Origin: Phaeobacter sp. 22II1-1F12B
GTDB lineage: Bacteria > Pseudomonadota > Alphaproteobacteria > Rhodobacterales > Rhodobacteraceae
Direction of reading: 5' to 3'
Length of the DNA: 64,000 nucleotides
Assembly (NCBI RefSeq): GCF_002210165.1
Contig: NZ_AQQP01000009.1
Span: forward strand, 186,001 to 250,000
Shown here: positions 58,076 through 64,000 of the stretch, piece after piece
Numbering within the stretch: position 1 is the first letter of the stretch
Layout: the number at the start of each line of letters is the position of its first letter
Position numbers and translations under genes: made by a program
The notes under the pieces: model-generated
What the model was told of the DNA's origin: nothing
What the model saw: only the letters and a program-made list of their open reading frames with translations
Databases searched by the model: none

Positions 58076-59950
58076 ATGCGAAATATATTGAATAGCGCCG
58101 CTTTAGTTCTGGGAATGTCGGTGACATTCGGAGCCGCTCAGGCGCAAGAAATTGCGGATACGATCTATCTTGGTGGGCCAATCCTGACAATCAATGACAT
58201 GCAACCTCGGGCAGAAGCCGTTGCCGTAAAGGACGGCACGATCCTTGCCGTTGGATCAATGGACGATGTCTCGGCGCATAGGGGCGATGGTACCGAGATA
58301 TTCGAGCTAGGCGGGCGAACGATGCTGCCCGGCTTCGTGGATAGTCACGGGCATGTAGTGATGGGCGGCATTCAGGCGCTTTCGGCTAATATGCTGGCCC
58401 CTCCCGACGGCCAGATCACCGATATTGCCAGCCTGCAGCAAGGGTTGCGCGACTGGATGGCGGACAATCAAGACACCGTAGACGCAGTCAACCTGATTAT
58501 CGGCTTTGGTTACGACAATGCGCAGCTGGCGGAACTTCGCCACCCGACGCGTGAAGATCTGGACGCGGTATCCGCGGATATTCCGATCCTAATTATTCAC
58601 CAGTCCGGGCATCTCGGCGTCGCCAACAGCAAGGCTTTGGAAGTTACCGGTATTACAGCGCAAAGTGAAAACCCGCCGGGCGGTGTGATACGACGCGATG
58701 ACGATGGCAATCCGAACGGCGTGCTTGAGGAATATGCGTTTTTCGGAACCCTTGTCCCCCTGTTAAGTCAGCTTGGTCCGGAAGGGTTCGAGGCGTTTGC
58801 CAAAGCCGGCGCCGAGCTCTGGGCGCGTTTCGGCTATACCACGGCGCAGGAAGGCCGTTCGAGCGCCGGTAATGTTGCGGCTCTTAAAGCGGTAGATGCT
58901 GCTGGCGAACTGCCAATCGACGTTGTTGCCTTTCCCGATGTGATCGCCGCAAGGGATTTCATCATGAAAAGCCATTCGTTCGAGTACGACGGGCATGTAC
59001 GGGTCGGTGGCTGCAAGCTCACGATCGACGGCTCTCCGCAAGGGTTCACCGCACTCCGCGATCGTCCTTATTATGATCCGGTTGGCGACTACCCACCGGG
59101 TTACAAGGGCTATGCGGCGGTTACAGAGGAACAGATCAACGACGCGGTGGACTGGTGCTTTGAGAATGACTTTCAGATCCTTACCCATTCGAATGGCGAA
59201 GGCGCTTCGGACATGCTGATCGCAGCTATCGGGGCAGCAGAAGAGAAGTATGGCCCGCCGACCAATCGTCCGGTGCTGATACATGGCCAGTTTCTGCGGG
59301 AAGATCAGGTCGATAGCATACAGAAATTAGGCGTCTTCCCATCGTTGTTCCCCATGCACACGTATTACTGGGGAGACTGGCACCGCGATCATACAGTCGG
59401 GCCGGTGAATGCCGAGAATATCTCGCCCACCGGTTGGGTGCGTCAGCGCGGTATGATGTTTGGCAGCCACCACGACGCTCCGGTAGCGTTTCCCGATAGC
59501 ATGCGCATTCTATCGGCCACGGTGACCCGGCGCACACGTTCCGGCGATATTCTTGGGCCTGCGCAGCGGGTGAGCGTGATGGAGGCGTTGAAGGCCCTGA
59601 CGATCTGGCCCGCGTGGCAGCATTTTGAAGAGGATCGTAAAGGGTCCATAGAACCCGGCAAGATCGCGGACTTCGTGATCCTTTCTGATGATCCAACTGC
59701 AGTTGAACCTGAGACGCTTGCCGAACTTGAGATACAGGTGACGATCAAGGATGGCGAAGTCGTCTATGAAGCGCCGGAGGGCGAAAAGAAGACCGAACTT
59801 CGTGATCGAACGTTCTTTGGAAACCCAATACTTGCGCATCGCGCCATGCACGCTCTGAACCTGGGCATGGGTGTGGAGCGGCGTCCTGCGTGCATGCTTA
59901 AACCCGAGGAGTGCCGTCGGATTTTGGGCACTTACCTTGCACCGCTCTAA
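58076..59950 (+). CDS. Exported metal-dependent amidohydrolase (YtcJ/amidohydrolase_3 family)
   Basis: A 624-residue hydrolase with a signal peptide to about residue 23 (AAQAQEI). The metal-binding motif HGH is in PGFVDSHGHVVMGG near residue 90, the family stretch VGGCKLTIDGSPQGFTALRD lies near 310, and the late acid site in GSHHDAPVAFPDS near 465. The enzyme probably hydrolyses an amide or cyclic amide in the periplasm. I start it at ATG 58076, with GGGGAG upstream. It diverges from the MFS gene, and the two may cooperate. Confidence 0.87.
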   Translation: MRNILNSAALVLGMSVTFGAAQAQEIADTIYLGGPILTINDMQPRAEAVAVKDGTILAVGSMDDVSAHRGDGTEIFELGGRTMLPGFVDSHGHVVMGGIQALSANMLAPPDGQITDIASLQQGLRDWMADNQDTVDAVNLIIGFGYDNAQLAELRHPTREDLDAVSADIPILIIHQSGHLGVANSKALEVTGITAQSENPPGGVIRRDDDGNPNGVLEEYAFFGTLVPLLSQLGPEGFEAFAKAGAELWARFGYTTAQEGRSSAGNVAALKAVDAAGELPIDVVAFPDVIAARDFIMKSHSFEYDGHVRVGGCKLTIDGSPQGFTALRDRPYYDPVGDYPPGYKGYAAVTEEQINDAVDWCFENDFQILTHSNGEGASDMLIAAIGAAEEKYGPPTNRPVLIHGQFLREDQVDSIQKLGVFPSLFPMHTYYWGDWHRDHTVGPVNAENISPTGWVRQRGMMFGSHHDAPVAFPDSMRILSATVTRRTRSGDILGPAQRVSVMEALKALTIWPAWQHFEEDRKGSIEPGKIADFVILSDDPTAVEPETLAELEIQVTIKDGEVVYEAPEGEKKTELRDRTFFGNPILAHRAMHALNLGMGVERRPACMLKPEECRRILGTYLAPL

Positions 59951-60151
59951 TTGCGACGCAAACGCGCCGGGTCAGACCCTGCGGGCGGCCGGGTATGCCA
60001 AGAGCCGGTTTTAGTCTCGGCGTACCCTAGCGGCCGGAAGCTGACTGGACGATAACAAGGTAATTTGCGCGGCACCGATGCAGACTGCCACAGAACAAGT
60101 CTGCTTCGGGCGTCGGCGATCCTAAGCAAGTACGTTCGATCGCCGAAAACC

Positions 60152-61027
60152 TTAGTGGACCGCTCGGCGGTAGAGGTGCCAGGTCGCGTGTCCCAGCAGC
60201 GGCATCGTCACCATCAGACCGAGGAAGAACGGGACCGAGCCGAGTATCAGCCCTGCCGCGACGATAGCGCCCCAGGCAAGCACAACGCGAGGGTTCCTGA
60301 GAAACACCTTTACCGATGTCACCACGGCCACCGGCACACCGACATGGCGATCCAGAAGCAGTGGAAATGACACGAGGCTGATGGCGAGAGCCGCGAGCGC
60401 AAAGACGAAACCGACCGCGAACCCCGCGATGATCATGACCCACCCTGCCCGCGTCGTCAGGACGTCAGAGAGGAATCCAGAGACTGACACAGGCGCTTCC
60501 GGCCCCAGTGTAAGCTTGTAGATCTCCTGAGCCGAGAACATCCAGAACAGGAAAAGCACGAAAAGATACAGTCCGAGGACAAGGATCGCCCCAAAGGAAG
60601 GCGAACTGACGACACTGAAAACGTGACGCCATCCGGAATCCTCGCCTTTCTCGCGGCGGCGGCTGATCTCATAGAGTCCGACTGCCGCGATTGGACCGAG
60701 CAGAACAAACCCTGCGATCAAGGGAAACAGCAAGGGCAGGAAATTCATGTGGAATCCCAAGCCGATCAGAACGAGCCCCATGAGCGGGTAGATCAATATG
60801 GCAAAGACAGCGTCTGCGCGGCTCGCCAGAAAATCCTGATAGCCCGCGCGCAGGGCTGCGCCCAGATCGGACATCTCCAAGGTCTGGACCTTGGGGTGGG
60901 AAACATCCAGTTCTCCACCGATCTGCTCTGCCGAGGAAGCGACGTGGCTTCCAGTCAATCCAAGATGGTGCAACGTCCAGGACAACGGGTTTCCTATTGT
61001 CATGTCTTTGGTTGGTGAATTTTCCAT
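60152..61027 (-). CDS. DUF2189-family inner-membrane protein
   Basis: A 291-residue membrane protein with about six helices (from about residue 75). The opening VQTLEMSDLGAALRAGYQDFLASRADAVFAILIYPLMG and the following PLLFPLIAGFVLLGPIAAVGLYEISRRRE are typical of DUF2189 proteins. I start it at ATG 61027, with GGAGG upstream. Function is unknown for the family. It stands alone. Confidence 0.83.
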   Translation of the reverse strand: MENSPTKDMTIGNPLSWTLHHLGLTGSHVASSAEQIGGELDVSHPKVQTLEMSDLGAALRAGYQDFLASRADAVFAILIYPLMGLVLIGLGFHMNFLPLLFPLIAGFVLLGPIAAVGLYEISRRREKGEDSGWRHVFSVVSSPSFGAILVLGLYLFVLFLFWMFSAQEIYKLTLGPEAPVSVSGFLSDVLTTRAGWVMIIAGFAVGFVFALAALAISLVSFPLLLDRHVGVPVAVVTSVKVFLRNPRVVLAWGAIVAAGLILGSVPFFLGLMVTMPLLGHATWHLYRRAVH

Positions 61028-61349
61028 GGAACAGCCTCCGATCAAGTTTCCAACCGGTCGGCGAAACTATCGAAGCAGCTCCCTTGCTGCACTCACAGCG
61101 GTCGCCTGACAATTGTGAGTGTATCATTTTGCGACCGCGCCGTCTCTCACAGTTCTGCGATGGGTTTACTGACGCCTGAATGGGGTTGGTCGGAGGAGTG
61201 CGATCTACGGCGTTGAATTGCATGGCCATATGAATACTGGACGGTCGCGCTTCCGACGGTTGGCCGTCGATATGCAACAATTCGCACTTTGCCTCGCCCC
61301 AGAAACCAAGCGTCCGCGCCTTCCGACATTCCGAGGTTTGACCCCTGCG

Positions 61350-61703
61350 CTACGACGTTGGCCCGTCGAATTGCTCCCATGCATCAAGCGCCTGTGCGGC
61401 ATACATCAGCGAGGGCCCGCCGCCCATGTAGATCGTGACCGCAAGCATTTCCTCGAACTCTTGGCGAGACGTACCGAGTTTTATCAGGGCCTTGGTATGA
61501 AAGCCGATGCAGCCATCGCACCGCAAAGCAATAGCAATGCCCATCGCAATGAGTTCCTTGGTTTTCTCATCGAGTGCGTTGGCGGTGCATGCGCCCTTTG
61601 CCATCTCCGAAAACCCTTTCATGGTTTCGGGGATATCTTTGCGCAGGTTGGCAATTTGCTTTGAAATACCTTGTGTCAGTTCCGGATAGGATGAAGCGCT
61701 CAA
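61350..61703 (-). CDS. AhpD-like carboxymuconolactone decarboxylase-family protein
   Basis: A 117-residue protein of the CMD/AhpD superfamily. The redox CxxC motif is in LRCDGCIGFHTKALIKLG (near residues 59-76), with the nearby His that AhpD uses, so it is probably a peroxidase or disulfide reductase rather than a decarboxylase. Translation probably starts at TTG 61703, since AAGGAGA lies just upstream; a longer frame is open to 61754. It stands alone between two other unlinked genes. Confidence 0.85.
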   Translation of the reverse strand: MSASSYPELTQGISKQIANLRKDIPETMKGFSEMAKGACTANALDEKTKELIAMGIAIALRCDGCIGFHTKALIKLGTSRQEFEEMLAVTIYMGGGPSLMYAAQALDAWEQFDGPTS

Positions 61704-61895
61704 TGGTGGTCTCCTTGATGAAATGAGTCGGCCCGTCTCACCGGCCGAAATCATCCGATGTGACTGATGCTGTGATGAGTTTGCAGGAACTCCGCGCCAG
61801 ATTTACTGACCCAGATCAAATGACCCGAGATACTTTCGTGTGGAGCGATACTAAGCAACGGAATTCAGTTGGGGCCAGCCGAGCGGATGGCTGTA

Positions 61896-62408
61896 CTAGA
61901 CGGTCGCCTTATGAGAGCGCACAGCTATAGCGGTAGCGATGTTTATCGCGGCAGTGACTTCACCGCCGCCCAGAGACCGCATCTTTGCTCCCGCCCGTTT
62001 GACCAAGGAGCGAATTCTGACGTTCTCTGAATCAAAGAAGAAATCTGCTGTTTCAATACCTAAGTCAGCGGCCACGCTTAGGCCCGCATCGAACAACCGG
62101 CGCCCCAGACCGCGCCCCTGATAGGCGTCCTCGACGGAGAGACCGATTTCTGCGTGGTTTTCCTCTGTATGGAAGATTTCCAGCACAGCTCGCACCTGAC
62201 CGTCGATTTCGATCCCGAGAACAGCCGCGGGCCGGGCTTTTTGGGTCATCGCCTCAATGATCGGCTTGTTAACAGGCGACAGGAAACGCAAGCGCCGTGA
62301 CCGATCGCTCAACCGCATGTAATGGCCTGCCAGTACTTCACGCCAACGCGCAAGCCCGCCTTCGATCAATCCGGGTTTCGGCAGGGGGTGGGCTAAGGTC
62401 GGGGTCAT
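61896..62408 (-). CDS. GNAT-family N-acetyltransferase
   Basis: A 170-residue (from the ATG chosen) GNAT protein. The acetyl-CoA loop is in LSVEDAYQGRGLGRRLFDAGLSVAADLG (motif A). An N-terminal stretch RWREVLAGHYMRLSDRSRRLRFLSPVNKP is like that of acyl-CoA/protein acetyltransferases. The open frame extends to 62531 but lacks ribosome sites; the ATG at 62408 fits the family's N-terminus, and one at 62474 is possible. The acceptor is unknown. Confidence 0.82.
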   Translation of the reverse strand: MTPTLAHPLPKPGLIEGGLARWREVLAGHYMRLSDRSRRLRFLSPVNKPIIEAMTQKARPAAVLGIEIDGQVRAVLEIFHTEENHAEIGLSVEDAYQGRGLGRRLFDAGLSVAADLGIETADFFFDSENVRIRSLVKRAGAKMRSLGGGEVTAAINIATAIAVRSHKATV

Positions 62409-62792
62409 CGGAAGCAACAAGTTTGGTTGATTTCCCGCTATATCGGTGCCTCGCTGTGCAGACGTAACAGACATAACTGCAAGGCGGGGTTGCGTCGAGC
62501 GCAAGCAGTTGAATCTAAGGGAGTATTTCACTGTGTGCCCTTAGGTCACTTCGTTCGAGTGCCTACTAACGCGTCGTAAGAGCTCTTGTCCCGAGCAAGT
62601 TATGAGACCGTCGTGCGGATATTTGACTTGCGAAGAAGAAGTGAGGTTTGACCCACGCTGATATAGGAGCATACCCCGCTTGGGCCTTCTATAATAAAGA
62701 TCAGCGGCAAATAAATGAGCGAAGCCTTAAACCCTTACATCAGGTTTACGATATAAGTCGCTTTCACAGATAAATTTAATTAAAAAAGAAAA

Positions 62793-63104
62793 CTAAAAGT
62801 ATTGGCTGCCGTGCAGCATGGTCACCCTGACCCTGCGGCTTGCATGACTTTCTGATTGCCGTTGTCGGGCATTCTCGAACTTTTGCAGCGCAACTTCGAA
62901 CTGCATGAGTGCCCGGGCGCGGGTGTCGTAGATTTTGCGGATGCGAGATCCGGGATTTCCCATCGCTCCGGTGAATGCTCCTGCAGACATGGGGAACCAA
63001 CTTCTCATTTCCACAAGAGCGTCACGCCACTCTCGGTCAGCCTTATCGTAACGCTCGAGCGTCAAGCGGAGTGCGCGCCGACGTGTCAAAAGCTCCGGTT
63101 GCAT
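62793..63104 (-). CDS. Small basic helical protein, function unknown
   Basis: A 103-residue protein, mostly alpha-helical, rich in Arg. An excellent ribosome site (GGGAGGAGAAG) lies just before the ATG. It contains the stretch LEVEMRSWFP-like (EMRSWFPMSAGAF, about residues 32-44), a Gly/Pro-rich loop, then a long amphipathic helix (ARALMQFEVALQKFENARQRQ, about 62-83). I recognise no family. It diverges from the phospholipase-D-family gene. Confidence 0.65.
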   Translation of the reverse strand: MQPELLTRRRALRLTLERYDKADREWRDALVEMRSWFPMSAGAFTGAMGNPGSRIRKIYDTRARALMQFEVALQKFENARQRQSESHASRRVRVTMLHGSQYF

Positions 63105-63345
63105 CTTCTCCTCCCGCGATGCTTGGCTTTGACGGCATCATAACATCTGCAGCAAATTTTTTCCACATGGATGCTAAACCGGGGACGATAGCGCTCAATT
63201 TGATCTTTACTTCACCTTCTCGAAAATCTCGGCGCGACCTTCAGATTCCCGCACTCGAAAGCTGCAACAGCCTTGAAAATACTTGCCAAAGTTGCAAGAA
63301 GATGCTGCGTTTGGCTACTTCTGAACGATGTATGGATGTCAGATC

Positions 63346-64000
63346 ATGGCGAGGGCAATCCTTTTTCTGGTACTTTTGAGCGCGTCGTTTACTGCCTGCT
63401 CGTCGGGTCCGCGCGAATACTCGAAAACGCCGTCTTATGCAGCCGAACCTAAATCCAACACGAGGCTTGCCGAAGTTCGGCGCAAACTTGGCGACCCGCG
63501 GGATGGGCGATCGGGCGTAAAACTGATCAGTAACGGAGAAGAAGCCTTTGCCGCGCGCATGTTGCTTGCCGCTACGGCGGATATTTCGCTGGATGCACAG
63601 TATTATCTTTTGCACAACGATCCGACGGGACAGCTATTCGCCTGGAGCCTGCTTGAAGCCGCCGATCGGGGTGTTCGTGTTCGGCTTTTGCTCGACGACA
63701 TGGACACCTCCGGCTACGACGCCATGACAGCCGCGCTCGACACGCATGAGAATATTGAAATCCGGCTCTTCAATCCGTTCTGGCGAGACCAGAGCCTACT
63801 GTTTGCCGGCATTACCGATTTCAAACGCATCAACCGGCGCATGCACAATAAATCGATGACCGCAGATAATACCATTTCGATTGTTGGCGGCAGAAACATC
63901 GGAGCCGAATACTTCCTTGCGAAGGAAGAAATGAATTATGCGGATTTGGACATTCTCGTCGCCGGGCCCTGTCCGTCGTCATATAAAATGGGACATCAGA
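63346..64000 (+). CDS. Phospholipase-D-family lipoprotein (cardiolipin synthase-like), partial
   Basis: The first 218 codons of a PLD-superfamily protein; the rest lies beyond the right edge. A signal peptide with lipobox (FTAC near residue 19) suggests a lipoprotein. The first HKD motif is complete: MHNKSMTADNTISIVGGRNIGAEYF (HxKx4D, near residues 167-190). The N-terminal region ISLDAQYYLLHNDPTGQLFAWSLLEAADRGVRVRLLLDDMDTSG is typical of YmdC-type proteins. The last 10 or so residues do not match the expected family sequence, but the edge makes this hard to judge. An alternative ATG lies 18 nt upstream in frame. Confidence 0.82.
   Translation, partial: MARAILFLVLLSASFTACSSGPREYSKTPSYAAEPKSNTRLAEVRRKLGDPRDGRSGVKLISNGEEAFAARMLLAATADISLDAQYYLLHNDPTGQLFAWSLLEAADRGVRVRLLLDDMDTSGYDAMTAALDTHENIEIRLFNPFWRDQSLLFAGITDFKRINRRMHNKSMTADNTISIVGGRNIGAEYFLAKEEMNYADLDILVAGPCPSSYKMGHQ

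Noticed and set aside
1-64000. CRISPR arrays, prophage, rRNA operon, or defence system
   Set aside because: No spaced repeats, cas genes, phage structural genes, rRNA or toxin-antitoxin pairs could be read in either strand.

Overview
The window is a dense, GC-rich stretch of alphaproteobacterial chromosome. It most resembles a marine Rhodobacterales (Roseobacter-group) genome: it has many TRAP and ABC solute importers, a matPQMAB malonate operon, PAS-LuxR regulators, TTG/GTG starts, and chains of genes linked by 4-nt overlaps. This placement is inferred from gene families and layout; no rRNA or marker gene is present.

Layout: (1) 1-3.0 kb, a peptide-type ABC importer on the minus strand, cut by the left edge. 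(2) 3.3-9.2 kb, a small lipoprotein, a transglutaminase-like protein and an RND efflux pair. (3) 9.3-15.9 kb, a polyamine-type ABC importer with a metallo-beta-lactamase-fold hydrolase and an aldehyde dehydrogenase, divergent from a TetR regulator. (4) 15.9-22.4 kb, malonate uptake and use: matB, matA, matM, matQ, matP, divergent matR. (5) 22.4-32.1 kb, a branched-chain-type ABC importer with acyl-CoA synthetase, thiolase and alpha/beta hydrolase, and two PAS-LuxR regulators. (6) 32.1-36.2 kb, a TonB-dependent siderophore receptor with an exported esterase and a divergent AraC regulator. (7) 36.3-44.9 kb, a LysR gene followed by a second peptide-type ABC importer whose operon ends in an AstE/AspA-type deacylase and a C39-like cysteine peptidase. 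(8) 45-50.7 kb, a TRAP importer with an amidase, a 53-residue membrane peptide and a D-2-hydroxyacid dehydrogenase. (9) 51-64 kb, less ordered: an MHYT histidine kinase, an L,D-transpeptidase, tRNA-Thr(CGU), a broken autotransporter beside a deletion derivative of an IS5-family element, an MFS transporter, an amidohydrolase, a DUF2189 membrane protein, an AhpD-like protein, a GNAT protein, a small conserved-looking ORF and the start of a phospholipase-D-family lipoprotein.

The first 50 kb read as a series of uptake-plus-catabolism modules: six binding-protein-dependent importers and one TonB receptor, most with their own regulator and first enzymes. I could read likely operators for several regulators (MatR, PAS-LuxR, AraC, LysR, TetR). 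In all four importers where the binding-protein gene is separated from the next gene, a strong hairpin fills the gap. The least familiar unit is the peptide importer with deacylase and C39-like peptidase at 37.4-44.9 kb.
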